A DNA stretch of 34,755 nucleotides, taken from the NCBI GenBank assembly GCA_938035525.1, contig CALHOI010000052.1, positions 1 through 34,755 of the forward strand, in the 5' to 3' direction. A program made the position numbers and the translations under genes. The notes under the pieces were generated by a model that was not told the origin of the DNA, searched no databases, and saw only the letters and a list, made by a program, of their open reading frames with translations. Shown one piece after another: positions 8,632 through 18,048 of this stretch; positions within the stretch are counted from its first letter, which is position 1; each line of letters begins with the position of its first letter. The DNA comes from an uncultured Granulosicoccaceae bacterium (lineage in GTDB: Bacteria > Pseudomonadota > Gammaproteobacteria > Granulosicoccales > Granulosicoccaceae).

Positions 8632-11600
8632 ATGAGCAAAAATATCATCATCAAAAACGCCCACCAGAACAATCTCAAGCACCTTGATTTGACGTTACCA
8701 CACGGCGAGCTGATTGTGATAACCGGCGTCAGTGGTTCCGGTAAATCAACCCTGGCATTTGATACCGTGTTCGCAGAAGGCCAGCGGCGCTATGTCGAAA
8801 CCTTCTCACCCTATGCACGCCAATTTCTTGATCGCATGGACAAACCCAAAGTGGATCGTATTGACGGTATTCCACCGGCTATTGCCATTGATCAAACTAA
8901 CCCGGTGCGCACATCTCGTTCAACCGTTGGCACCATGACCGAGCTTAACGATCACATTAAATTGCTGTTTGCCCGCACCGCCGAACTGTATTGCGGTTCG
9001 TGTGGCCAGCATGTTAAGCGCGACTCGGCGCAAAGTATCGCGCAAACCTGCCTGGCAGCAAAAAACGCTGCCAACACGCGAGTCATGGTGACTTTCACCA
9101 TCGATATTCCAGCAAACTTTTCAGCCACCGAAATTGAAGACTGGCTAGCACGCCAAGGTTACACGCGTATTCATAAACAAACAAAAAACAGCATAGAAGT
9201 TATACAAGATCGATTGCGCAGCACCAAAGCCAATCAGGGACGGCTGGTTGAAGCCATTGAAGCAGCGATACGCTATGGACAAGGCGCACTCAAACTTTAT
9301 GATCTTAATGAACATAAAAAAGCCACCAACAAGCGCGCTTATTCTGTGGCCCTGCAATGCGATAAGTGCAACATTAAGTACAAGGAACCCGTGCCCAGCC
9401 ATTTTTCATTCAATTCGCCCATGGGGGCATGCGAGAGTTGTCGAGGGTTTGGTCGCATTATGGGCATTGACTACCGACTGGTTATACCCGACGAAACAAA
9501 AACAATAAAAGAAGGCGCGGTAAAAGTTTTTCAAACCGAGACCAATAAAATTTGCCAGCGCGACATGGAGCGCGAAGCCAAAAAACAAAAAATCCCCTTA
9601 GACGTGCCTTACGGAAAACTGACTAAACAACAGCAAAAATGGGTTATTGAAGGCGATGGTAAATCAAGTTCTGGTCACTGGTACGGTGTGGCCGGGTTCT
9701 TCAGCTGGCTTGAAGGTCGCGCCTATAAAATGCATGTGCGGGTCATGCTATCAAAGTACCGCAGCTACGAAGAATGCCCCGAGTGTCTTGGTGCCCGACT
9801 AAAACCTGAAGCATTAAACTGGCGTGTAGGGTCACTTGCCGATGCCAACCAAATCATCGATGCAAAATCACGATTCAAACCTGCAGGTTCACCACTGAGC
9901 GATAAAAAGCTGGCCAAACTCCCTGGCTTGAACTTGGTTGACCTGATGCGTTTGCCTTTGAATAAAGCAAACGCGTACGTACAAAAAATGGTGAATGACG
10001 ACGCCGACGATGCCACCGAACTGGTACTGGGTGAAATGCGCAGTCGTTTGGCTTACCTGAACGATGTTGGGCTCGGTTACTTAACCCTTGATCGACAATC
10101 GCGCACGCTCTCTGGCGGCGAAGTACAACGGATTAACTTAACCACAGCCTTGGGCACCTCTTTGGTTAATACCTTGTTCGTGCTTGACGAGCCCAGTATC
10201 GGATTACACTCGCTGGACATTGATCGCGTCGCCACTATTTTGCAACGGTTGCGCAGTGCGGGGAACACGCTGATTGTTGTAGAGCACGACCCACAGCTTA
10301 TGCTGTGTGCTGATCGTATCATCGACATGGGACCAGGCCCGGGTGCCGCCGGTGGGCAAGTGGTGTTCAACGGCACACCCTCAAAACTGCTGAACTCCAA
10401 AAAATCATTAACAGCCGAATACCTGACCGGTCGCAAGGTGCTGGAATTTAACAGTGCACGCGCCCCAGTGCGCAAAAATCAGAAGATCGATATCAATGGC
10501 GCTTCGGGCAACAACCTTAAAAACGTGTCTGTCAGTATTCCGTTAAATCAACTGGTTTGTGTGACAGGACCAAGCGGCTCGGGAAAATCCACGTTAATTC
10601 AAGACACGCTATTTAATGCTATTAGTGCACTCAAAGGTCAGCCCAAAGAACTGGCAGAGCCTTATAAGACAATCAAGGGCGATAAACTCATTGATGACAT
10701 CATTCTGGTTGATCAAAGCCCAATAGGAAAATCAGCTCGATCAAACCCGGTTAGTTACACCGGTGCATTCGAAGCCATCCGTAAGCTTTTTGAAAAAGTA
10801 CCCGAGGCAAAAGAGCGCGGCTACAAGGCATCTGCATTCAGTTTTAATTCGGGTATGCGCTGCCCTGTTTGCTCGGGCAACGGCTTTGAACACGTTGAAA
10901 TGCAATTTCTCAGCGATGTGTATATTCGCTGCGGGGAATGCAATGGTTCGCGATACCGCGCCGAACTACTGGAAATAAACGTGTTTGCCGAGCATGAAAA
11001 ACAAGGCGCATCGATTGCTGATGTATTGGCCATGACGGTAGATGATGCCTTGGTCTTTTTTAAAAACGAGGCCGCGATCGTGCAGGCACTGCAACCCTTA
11101 AACGACGTTGGTCTGGGCTACCTGCAACTTGGCCAGCCAGTGCCAACCCTTAGCGGAGGAGAAGCGCAGCGACTTAAACTGGCCGCGCACTTGGGGCAAG
11201 CTGCCGAGAAAAACAAAAGAGCTAAAAACAAAAAATCCAAGAGCAAGCAAGACGGCAAAATGTTGTTTTTGTTTGATGAACCCACCACTGGCTTACACTT
11301 TAGCGATATATCCAAACTGTTGGTGGCATTTGAAAAACTGATCGAAAACGGCCACTCACTGGTGGTTATTGAACACAACCTTGATGTCATTAACAACGCC
11401 GACTGGATAATTGATTTGGGTCCGGCAGGTGGCGACGAAGGTGGCACGGTTGTGGTTAAAGGCACACCAATTGAAGTCATGGCACACAAAACCAGTGCCA
11501 CTGGAAAAGCACTGCGTGATTATCAAAACGCCAATGACAAATTATCTCAAACAGGAATTGCAGAAGCAAAACCAACAAAACGCACCACAGTTAAATCAAA

Positions 11601-14181
11601 AAATTCAGACGTTATACACGTACAACAGGCCCGCGAGCATAATTTAAAAAACATCGATGTAAAAATTCCCCGCGATGCGTTTACGGTTATTACTGGCATG
11701 AGTGGCAGTGGCAAAAGCACGCTGGCCTTTGATATTGTTTTTAATGAAGGGCAACGTCGCTACCTCGAATCATTAAACGCTTACGCCAGGCAGTTTGTGC
11801 AACCGGCCTCCAGACCCGACGTGGATGCTATTACCGGCATTCCGCCAACGGTCGCCATTGAACAACGCACCAGCCGCGGCGGACGTAAAAGCACCGTGGC
11901 TACCATGACAGAGATTTATCACTTTTTACGACTGATGTTCGTCAAACTGGGTGAGCAGTACTGCCCAGATTGCGAGGTACCCATACGGGCTCAGTCGGTT
12001 GCGGCCATTACGGCGCAGGTGCTTAAAAAACACCGAGGCAAGTCGGTGCAGTTATACGCGCCACTGATAGTAGACAGAAAAGGCTACTACACCGATTTAG
12101 CTAAATGGGCACTGAACAAAGGCTTCACGCACTTGCGGGTTGATGGCAAGTTAGAGCCCACTGACAATTGGCCAAGACTGGACAGATTCAAAGAACACAC
12201 CATCGACCTACCCGTGGGTGATATCAGTTGCAACGTAAAAGATGAAGCGACTCTGACTCAGTCGATTCAACGCGCTGTGGACTTTGGCAGTGGTGTGGTC
12301 AAGATTGGCAGCACCACTAAAAACGAAACCCTGTTTTCAACCCAACGCGCATGCCCTGGCTGCCAAACCAGTTTCCCGGAGCTGGACCCGCGCATGTTCT
12401 CTTACAATTCGAAACACGGTTGGTGTACCGAATGCTACGGCACAGGCGAATTGATAGCAGGATTTGACGAAGAGCAAAGCGGTGAAGAAAAAAGCTGGCG
12501 CACCAGCAACGATGAAGAGCACGACGTGTGCCCTGCCTGCGAAGGTCAACGACTCAAACCCGAGTCGTTAAATGTTTACTTTAACAACCAAAACATCGCG
12601 CAATACACGTGTTTGTCCATTGCATCGGCTATGGAATTGTTTCAGCGCATCAAGCTGAACGATCGTGAGGCCTTGATTGCCAGAGACAGCCTGACAGAGC
12701 TTAACTCGCGACTGAGTTTTTTAAATGAGGTCGGTTTGGATTATTTGTCATTGGATAGAGCGGCGCCCACCTTGAGTGGTGGCGAGGCACAACGCATACG
12801 ACTGGCCGCTCAGCTAGGTTCAAATCTTCGAGGTGTGTGCTACATACTCGACGAGCCCACTATAGGCTTGCACCCGCGTGATAATCGCATGTTGCTTGAG
12901 ACCCTGGCCAAGTTACGCAAAAAGGGCAACACCATCGTTGTGGTAGAACACGACGAGGAAACCATCAGCAGCGCCGACCATATTATTGATATCGGACCCG
13001 GCGCCGGTGTACGCGGCGGCGAAGTGGTGGCCACCGGCACGGTTAATCAGGTGCGAAAAAATCGGGCATCGGTTACCGGCAGAATGCTGGACATGCCATT
13101 GGTACACCCCATCTACGAACCCCGAACCAAGCCCGAACACAGGCTCAGCGTGAAAGGCGCTAACCTGCACAACTTAAAGTCGATCAACATCGACATTCCG
13201 TTAAATCAATTGGTTTGTATATCGGGCGTGTCAGGCAGTGGCAAAAGCACACTAATAAGAAGTGTTATCAACGATAATCTACGCAGCCTTAACGCCCAAA
13301 AACGCAACCGTAAAATCGGCAAACCTTACGGTTGCAAATCAATAAGCGGCTGGGAGAGTATCTCTCGTGTGCTGGAGGTTGATCAAACCCCTATCGGTAA
13401 AACACCACGCTCCTGCCCTGCTACTTACATCGGGTTCTGGGACACTATCCGAAATCTGTTCGCTGACACCACCGAAGCTCGTATTCGAGGTTACAAGGCC
13501 AGCCGTTTTTCATTTAATGTTGCCGGTGGTCGATGCGCTGAGTGTGATGGTCAGGGCATGCAACGCATCGAAATGAATTTTCTGCCTGATGTCAAAGTAC
13601 CGTGCGACGCTTGTAATGGTGCTCGGTTCAACACGGAAACGCTCTCAGCGTTGTACAAAGACAAATCGATTGGTGATGTGCTTAACATGAACGTTGACAA
13701 CGCCGTGGAATTTTTTAGTTCGCACGACAAGCTTCACCATCCGTTAAAGCTACTACAAGACGTCGGGCTAGGCTATTTAACCCTGGGCCAACAAAGCCCC
13801 ACACTCAGTGGCGGCGAAGCACAACGTATCAAGTTGGTCAGCGAATTGGCAAAGGCCAAACCGGTACTAGAAGACTCCAGTGGTCGCGCTGTTTTAAAAA
13901 CCAGCACCTTGTATATTCTTGACGAACCCACTGTCGGCTTACACATGGCTGATGTTGAAAAACTGATTCACGTGCTGCATCGCTTGGTTGACGCCGGCAA
14001 TTCAGTGTTTGTGATTGAACACAACCTGGATATCATGGCTGAAGCCGATTGGCTCATTGATATGGGGCCCGAAGGTGGCGATGGCGGCGGTAAGGTTGTG
14101 GCCAGTGGCACACCAAAAAAGCTGTCTGCTTCCAAGCGCTCCAGAACGGCACCGTTTCTGGCTGAGATGTTTAATCGTTAA
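8632..14181 (+). CDS. Double-length UvrA-like ABC ATPase (tandem UvrA fusion)
   Basis: One uninterrupted 1849-residue frame contains two complete UvrA-like units, each about 940 residues, and therefore four ABC modules. Walker A motifs start at residues 32, 646, 1022 and 1532, always as G-x-SGSGKST. ABC signatures LSGGE start at 493, 840, 1381 and 1725. Walker B blocks of the form DEP(S/T)-x-GLH follow each signature. Paired CxxC zinc-finger halves occur in both units, for example CPVCSGNGF with CGECNG, and CAECDGQG with CDACNG. UvrA scans DNA and loads UvrB in nucleotide excision repair as a dimer of about 940-residue chains, so this protein is a covalent dimer-like paralogue. A Lys-rich insert (around residues 860-880) interrupts the second ABC module before its Walker B. 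A repair or drug-self-protection role is inferred; long UvrA paralogues are known in other proteobacteria. A normal single-length uvrA presumably exists elsewhere. Confidence 0.93.
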   Translation: MSKNIIIKNAHQNNLKHLDLTLPHGELIVITGVSGSGKSTLAFDTVFAEGQRRYVETFSPYARQFLDRMDKPKVDRIDGIPPAIAIDQTNPVRTSRSTVGTMTELNDHIKLLFARTAELYCGSCGQHVKRDSAQSIAQTCLAAKNAANTRVMVTFTIDIPANFSATEIEDWLARQGYTRIHKQTKNSIEVIQDRLRSTKANQGRLVEAIEAAIRYGQGALKLYDLNEHKKATNKRAYSVALQCDKCNIKYKEPVPSHFSFNSPMGACESCRGFGRIMGIDYRLVIPDETKTIKEGAVKVFQTETNKICQRDMEREAKKQKIPLDVPYGKLTKQQQKWVIEGDGKSSSGHWYGVAGFFSWLEGRAYKMHVRVMLSKYRSYEECPECLGARLKPEALNWRVGSLADANQIIDAKSRFKPAGSPLSDKKLAKLPGLNLVDLMRLPLNKANAYVQKMVNDDADDATELVLGEMRSRLAYLNDVGLGYLTLDRQSRTLSGGEVQRINLTTALGTSLVNTLFVLDEPSIGLHSLDIDRVATILQRLRSAGNTLIVVEHDPQLMLCADRIIDMGPGPGAAGGQVVFNGTPSKLLNSKKSLTAEYLTGRKVLEFNSARAPVRKNQKIDINGASGNNLKNVSVSIPLNQLVCVTGPSGSGKSTLIQDTLFNAISALKGQPKELAEPYKTIKGDKLIDDIILVDQSPIGKSARSNPVSYTGAFEAIRKLFEKVPEAKERGYKASAFSFNSGMRCPVCSGNGFEHVEMQFLSDVYIRCGECNGSRYRAELLEINVFAEHEKQGASIADVLAMTVDDALVFFKNEAAIVQALQPLNDVGLGYLQLGQPVPTLSGGEAQRLKLAAHLGQAAEKNKRAKNKKSKSKQDGKMLFLFDEPTTGLHFSDISKLLVAFEKLIENGHSLVVIEHNLDVINNADWIIDLGPAGGDEGGTVVVKGTPIEVMAHKTSATGKALRDYQNANDKLSQTGIAEAKPTKRTTVKSKNSDVIHVQQAREHNLKNIDVKIPRDAFTVITGMSGSGKSTLAFDIVFNEGQRRYLESLNAYARQFVQPASRPDVDAITGIPPTVAIEQRTSRGGRKSTVATMTEIYHFLRLMFVKLGEQYCPDCEVPIRAQSVAAITAQVLKKHRGKSVQLYAPLIVDRKGYYTDLAKWALNKGFTHLRVDGKLEPTDNWPRLDRFKEHTIDLPVGDISCNVKDEATLTQSIQRAVDFGSGVVKIGSTTKNETLFSTQRACPGCQTSFPELDPRMFSYNSKHGWCTECYGTGELIAGFDEEQSGEEKSWRTSNDEEHDVCPACEGQRLKPESLNVYFNNQNIAQYTCLSIASAMELFQRIKLNDREALIARDSLTELNSRLSFLNEVGLDYLSLDRAAPTLSGGEAQRIRLAAQLGSNLRGVCYILDEPTIGLHPRDNRMLLETLAKLRKKGNTIVVVEHDEETISSADHIIDIGPGAGVRGGEVVATGTVNQVRKNRASVTGRMLDMPLVHPIYEPRTKPEHRLSVKGANLHNLKSINIDIPLNQLVCISGVSGSGKSTLIRSVINDNLRSLNAQKRNRKIGKPYGCKSISGWESISRVLEVDQTPIGKTPRSCPATYIGFWDTIRNLFADTTEARIRGYKASRFSFNVAGGRCAECDGQGMQRIEMNFLPDVKVPCDACNGARFNTETLSALYKDKSIGDVLNMNVDNAVEFFSSHDKLHHPLKLLQDVGLGYLTLGQQSPTLSGGEAQRIKLVSELAKAKPVLEDSSGRAVLKTSTLYILDEPTVGLHMADVEKLIHVLHRLVDAGNSVFVIEHNLDIMAEADWLIDMGPEGGDGGGKVVASGTPKKLSASKRSRTAPFLAEMFNR

Positions 14182-14306
14182 GCGGGCTCGCCCATCCGGC
14201 GCTGCCCTGCTACCGACCATGTCCTGCACAATAGTTCTAAAATTCCTGCCAGGGCATGTATTTTGCGTAGTCCATCACAGTTTCGTTAATCGACAACCTG
14301 TGGTTC

Positions 14307-15521
14307 ATGGACAAGCTAAAAACAATCAATGCGCTGGTAAATACCAAGCGATGCGCGCTCACTCAAAAGCCCATGGCAGAATTTGCCGTGCTTGGCACGC
14401 TTTTGATTGGTCTGCAATATGGCCTCAATGGTGAACCTCTCTATACCGCTAATAGTGTGTCCATCGAGCGCGCACCCGTTGTTTACGCGAGTATTGATGC
14501 GCCACCGACACAACATCAAAGACTGATCAACTTCAGCGTTGAACGAATCAACAACCCAAGATGGCCTGCTCACGTGTCTCAGAGCTCGCCAAACAGCCTT
14601 GCAGCAGTTTCCAAGTCAAAATTTGAATCGCTGGCTAACAATGCTAATTCCCAGTACCAATTTAATGCTGTGGTCACAACAGCAGCTTTGCCAACATTAA
14701 ACAACAAGGCCTGGACGATCGACGCTGACAAGCAGCACAAACTCGCCGTTTGGCAGACCAACCAAGCGTTTGCATTTACGGCGAAAAAAGCCACATCAAA
14801 AAATCTTGAATCAGCTAATACTGACTCAGCCAAAAATAATTTTATCGTGATGCTCGACCCTGGACATGGCGGCAGTGATCGAGGCTCGGTTGGCCATAAT
14901 GGTCTGGCCGAAAAAATGTTGACGCTCGACATTGCAAAACGCGCTCAAAAAATACTGTCTGAATTAGATAACGTGTCCATAGTGTTAACCCGCGACGATG
15001 ACTCAGGCATGTCACGCAAAAACCGGGTTGATAAAGTGAAACAGGCCAATGCCGATATGGTGGTCTCACTGCATTTAAACCATTTGCCGCAAACCGACGT
15101 CAATCTGGTGGAAACTTTTTACGCCGCGCCACATAACATCAGAGAGAGTATTGAGAAGCAGCGCCTTGAAGATGGCAGCAGCCCGTTAGTCAAAGCCCTG
15201 TCTGGTCATCAACCTGACTTGTCGTTTACGAAAGGTTCAAAGCAGCTGGCTACCATGATGCAGCGCCGAGTTTATAACGAGGTTAGTCACGAGTATGAAG
15301 AAACTGACAACGCGGGTGTTAAGCAAGACACACTGTATATTTTGACGCGTAGTTTCACACCCGGCGTGTTAATCGAATTGAGCTGTCTATCTAACGTGCG
15401 TGAAGCCGAGCGTTTGGCAGACCCTGCCTATCGACAACGGCTGGCAGAAGCCTTGGCTGCGGGTGTCAGCGACTACCTGTCAACACCAGCTGCAAAACAG
15501 CAGTTTGGTACTGGAGTGTGA
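14307..15521 (+). CDS. N-acetylmuramoyl-L-alanine amidase (Amidase_3)
   Basis: A 404-residue exported cell-wall hydrolase. The C-terminal Amidase_3 domain (about residues 175-395) cleaves the bond between MurNAc and L-alanine of peptidoglycan. All expected zinc and catalytic residues are visible: H187 in DPGHGG, E202 in GLAEK, H256 in SLHLNH and the catalytic E357 in IELSCLSN. The first 170 residues show one hydrophobic segment near residues 25-40, which could be an uncleaved signal anchor or part of a signal peptide. The rest of this region is low in recognisable motifs, and I do not see the AMIN domain of AmiB/AmiC. The ATG at 14307 has no strong ribosome-binding site. The gene stands alone between the UvrA-like and Rieske genes, with an inverted repeat downstream. 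Confidence 0.9.
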   Translation: MDKLKTINALVNTKRCALTQKPMAEFAVLGTLLIGLQYGLNGEPLYTANSVSIERAPVVYASIDAPPTQHQRLINFSVERINNPRWPAHVSQSSPNSLAAVSKSKFESLANNANSQYQFNAVVTTAALPTLNNKAWTIDADKQHKLAVWQTNQAFAFTAKKATSKNLESANTDSAKNNFIVMLDPGHGGSDRGSVGHNGLAEKMLTLDIAKRAQKILSELDNVSIVLTRDDDSGMSRKNRVDKVKQANADMVVSLHLNHLPQTDVNLVETFYAAPHNIRESIEKQRLEDGSSPLVKALSGHQPDLSFTKGSKQLATMMQRRVYNEVSHEYEETDNAGVKQDTLYILTRSFTPGVLIELSCLSNVREAERLADPAYRQRLAEALAAGVSDYLSTPAAKQQFGTGV

Positions 15522-15646
15522 TGCAGTACCGCTAAGAGCCCATATTATGTGAATTTGAACAACGATCAACGGTTTTAGTTAGCGCAAAATTCACCCCATA
15601 CACAGCAGCGAGCACGACGGTAGTCAAGCCCCTGAGTCTCGCTGAA

Positions 15647-15695
15647 CAGCAAACGCCCGATGTCTGTCCAGAGAGCAGCATCGGGCGTTTTGCTG
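15647..15695. repeat. Strong inverted repeat in the 286-bp amidase-Rieske spacer
   Basis: Arms CAGCAAACGCCCGATG (15647-15662) and CATCGGGCGTTTTGCTG (15679-15695) pair along 16 positions with one bulged T, around a 16-base loop. The stem is GC-rich and lies 126 bp after the amidase stop and 112 bp before the Rieske start. No clean T-run follows it on the plus strand, so it is either a weak terminator, a structured leader element or an operator. Nothing else resembling a gene is seen in 15522-15807; the short open frames there lack family features. Confidence 0.6.
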
Positions 15696-15807
15696 TGTGC
15701 AGCACCCACTTCCCCTTCAGAATACAAATTGTCGAAACTGGTATTGCACCGGCAACACAAAAATGCAACTCTGACGCTCTGTAAAGCATAGCCGTCAGGA
15801 CTTTTCC

Positions 15808-16977
15808 ATGCTCGAACATAAACTGATTGATATCCAGCAACGACTGAAGCAACCCGTTGCTCATGCTACCGGCTTGCCCAACGAACGCTACGTTGAAGCC
15901 GCTGCGTTTAACGAAGACCGGAAATACGTCATGGGAACCGGATGGTCGTGTATTGCATTTGCGGAGGATTTACCAGAAAACAATTACGTGTTACCCATCG
16001 ACTTTATGGGTGTACCGTTGGTGGTCACCCGTGATAACAACGGCCAGCTGCGGGTATTCCATAATGTGTGTAGCCACCGTGGTATGCACCTGGCTGAAGA
16101 ACCTTGCCAAACCAAAGGCATGTTGGTTTGCCCCTATCACAGTTGGTCTTACAAAATGAACGGCGAGCTAAGGGGTACGCCGCACGTTGGTGGCTATGGC
16201 AACCACAGTCATCCGGAATTTGATCGCGCAAAAGGAAATTTACGTGAAGTACGCTCTGCCATCTGGTTGAATGCTGTGTTTATTAACTTATCGGGTGATG
16301 CAATCGCTTTTGACGATTATATTAAGCCGCTAACCCGACAATTTGATGAGCTTTGCTCAGCAGATGATCGCTTGCAATTTGTATCCGGTAACGATGATTG
16401 CCGCACAACCATGACGGTAAAGTCAAACTGGAAACTTCCGGTTGAAAACTACCTTGAGTCTTATCACTTACCCACTGTCCATCCCGAACTAAATAAAACA
16501 TCCCCACTCGATGTGCATTTTGACCTGGAACGATTCGACAATGGGGGCGGCCAAGGCAGCGAAAACTACACTCGAACCAACATCGGTGGCAACTACCTGC
16601 CCGGTTTAGCCAGTTGGGATGCAGATAAAAGCAATTTGGCTGTGTATCCGGTGCTTTACCCAAACACCTTCATCGGCCTGCATTCAGATCATTTGTTCAT
16701 CATGTATCTGCAACCCACAGCCCTGGACCAAACCGTAGAGCACGTGCGCATCAGTTATGTGGGAGAGGAAGCACTGGCATCACCTTATCAGGCGCACAGG
16801 CAAGCTTTGCTGGATGCCTGGACAAATGTGTTTAAAGAAGACATCTTTGCCGTGGAACGCATGCAAAAGGGGCGATTTTCTCCAGGCTACGAGGGCGGTG
16901 TTTTTTCGCCAGCGATGGATGCACCGACAGTGCACTTTCATCAGTGGGTAGCCGACCAGCTGGTTAAACATGCCTAA
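15808..16977 (+). CDS. Rieske non-heme iron oxygenase, alpha subunit
   Basis: A 389-residue ring-hydroxylating-type oxygenase large subunit. The Rieske [2Fe-2S] cluster ligands are C88-x-H90 (CSHRG) and C108-xx-H111 (CPYHSW), separated by the usual 17 residues. The mononuclear iron site is seen as H220 and H225 in ESYHLPTVHP, preceded by E217 in the position usually held by the bridging acid, with a probable third ligand D345 in the C-terminal helix. Such enzymes use electrons from a reductase to hydroxylate or demethylate small organic substrates. Many stand-alone members act on quaternary amines or methylated acids, but the substrate here cannot be named. No reductase or ferredoxin gene is adjacent. 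An AGGA about 8 bases upstream supports the ATG. The stop codon lies inside a 14-bp tandem repeat. Confidence 0.92.
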   Translation: MLEHKLIDIQQRLKQPVAHATGLPNERYVEAAAFNEDRKYVMGTGWSCIAFAEDLPENNYVLPIDFMGVPLVVTRDNNGQLRVFHNVCSHRGMHLAEEPCQTKGMLVCPYHSWSYKMNGELRGTPHVGGYGNHSHPEFDRAKGNLREVRSAIWLNAVFINLSGDAIAFDDYIKPLTRQFDELCSADDRLQFVSGNDDCRTTMTVKSNWKLPVENYLESYHLPTVHPELNKTSPLDVHFDLERFDNGGGQGSENYTRTNIGGNYLPGLASWDADKSNLAVYPVLYPNTFIGLHSDHLFIMYLQPTALDQTVEHVRISYVGEEALASPYQAHRQALLDAWTNVFKEDIFAVERMQKGRFSPGYEGGVFSPAMDAPTVHFHQWVADQLVKHA

Positions 16978-17014
16978 GGCATAACACCTACGGCATAACA
17001 CCTACGGCATAACA
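16973..17014 (+). repeat. Three tandem copies of a 14-bp unit at the Rieske gene stop codon
   Basis: The unit CCTACGGCATAACA occurs at 16987-17000 and 17001-17014, and with one mismatch (A for C at position 5) at 16973-16986. The first copy contains the TAA stop codon of the Rieske gene, so slippage changes only the 3' untranslated region. Confidence 0.85.
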
Positions 17015-17061
17015 ATAGCGTAAGCTTAAGTGCTTTAAACCGAATTAAAAAAGGTAATCCA

Positions 17062-17280
17062 TTGCGCTACCCAGAAGGCCAGTCACCCGACCCGCTGTAT
17101 CCGCACAGCGAAACCATGCACCACATGCTGACGCTGTCCATGGTCATGTCGATTGTAATCGGCGTGGTGTTGTTTATCTTGGGGCGCCGCGGGAATATTA
17201 TGTGGTTGAAAGTTTGGAGTGTGCTGCTGATTGCGCTGAGCCTGGCCTACCTGATTGCTGACGCAATAGGATTTATCTAG
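17062..17280 (+). CDS. Small membrane protein, 72 residues
   Basis: A short protein that I do not recognise as a named family. It has a hydrophilic N-terminus rich in Pro and His, then two clear transmembrane helices: roughly residues 22-41, ending in GRRGN, and residues 48-70. The topology is a helical hairpin with positive residues in the turn, which suggests a cytoplasmic loop. The start is the TTG at 17062; an AAGG 8 bases upstream supports it, and no in-frame ATG covers the N-terminus. It lies 84 bp after the Rieske gene and may share its transcript through the tandem repeat region. The function is unknown. Confidence 0.6.
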   Translation: MRYPEGQSPDPLYPHSETMHHMLTLSMVMSIVIGVVLFILGRRGNIMWLKVWSVLLIALSLAYLIADAIGFI

Positions 17281-17306
17281 ACTGCAAGTCGCCCAAAGCC
17301 ACCAAG

Positions 17307-17825
17307 CTACCGTCGGTATTTTTGACGACGTCTGCGCAGCCGCTCTACCTCGGCTTCAGTGGTTGTTCTGCCAACACCCCAGGTTAGCGTAACAGGCTTG
17401 GCGTTGTTTAGTTCGCCGCATTGGTTTACCAGGGGTAAGTCAATTTGGTGCGCATGAAACTGGACCCGCAACAAACTGGAAATAAGACCTTCAACTGATC
17501 GATGCCGAATCACAAACAAACGCCGGTAGCGATGCACCCGCAATTTGCCAAACTCTTTATTGAGCAATGCCCTGATCTGCCCTACAAGGACATCGTTGTA
17601 GGCTTTTCCGTATTCGTTCAATATCCAATCGAGTTTGTCGATTTCAACTGAAGCCTGGTACCGCAGGTGACGACGCATTGAAAGCATATCGGCCTGACGC
17701 GTACAGATCGCATTATCTGTAGAGTGCCCGGCAAATTGGCGCCCGGTACGTACAGCACTTGCATCACGAAATCCGGAAAGTTCAATCACGGTGGTTGATG
17801 GCGAACCCTGACTAGACGATGGCAT
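17307..17825 (-). CDS. Probable degenerate GGDEF-fold protein
   Basis: A 172-residue soluble protein with no confident family match. From about residue 65 onward its pattern follows a diguanylate cyclase fold. EIDKLDWILNEYGKAYNDVL sits where GGDEF domains have D-DHFK-IND-YGH--GD-VL. An R-Y segment followed by F(VI) sits where RYGGDEF would be, and PVTLTWGVG matches the late VT-S-GVA strand. The GGDEF signature itself is replaced by a short RYRRLF, and the metal-binding acids are not evident, so catalysis is unlikely; it might bind a partner or nucleotide. The ATG at 17825 is chosen over an upstream one at 17891 because it has GGAG spaced 5 bases before it. The C-terminus is strongly basic. 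The 223 bp before it (17826-18048) hold no gene that I can support. Confidence 0.55.
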   Translation of the reverse strand: MPSSSQGSPSTTVIELSGFRDASAVRTGRQFAGHSTDNAICTRQADMLSMRRHLRYQASVEIDKLDWILNEYGKAYNDVLVGQIRALLNKEFGKLRVHRYRRLFVIRHRSVEGLISSLLRVQFHAHQIDLPLVNQCGELNNAKPVTLTWGVGRTTTEAEVERLRRRRQKYRR

Positions 17826-18048
17826 ACAGTCTCCAATATCACTGCTGGTGTTTCGGTTCATATTGGATGGGTTATAGAGTTGAAACCACATCGCAATATG
17901 TACATCGTACTTTCGGACTCACTGATCATTCGCTTCGGCGTATAAACCAGAGCAAGGATTTTACACTGAGAAAATATTTTGCGGCAACTTGTATCGCTCG
18001 TTTTGTGACGCCAATCTTTCGACTATCAATACGTCTAAGTAGAAACAC

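Noticed and set aside
15532..15864. Minus-strand open frames in the amidase-Rieske spacer
   Set aside because: They overlap the Rieske start, contain the inverted repeat and show no family features.
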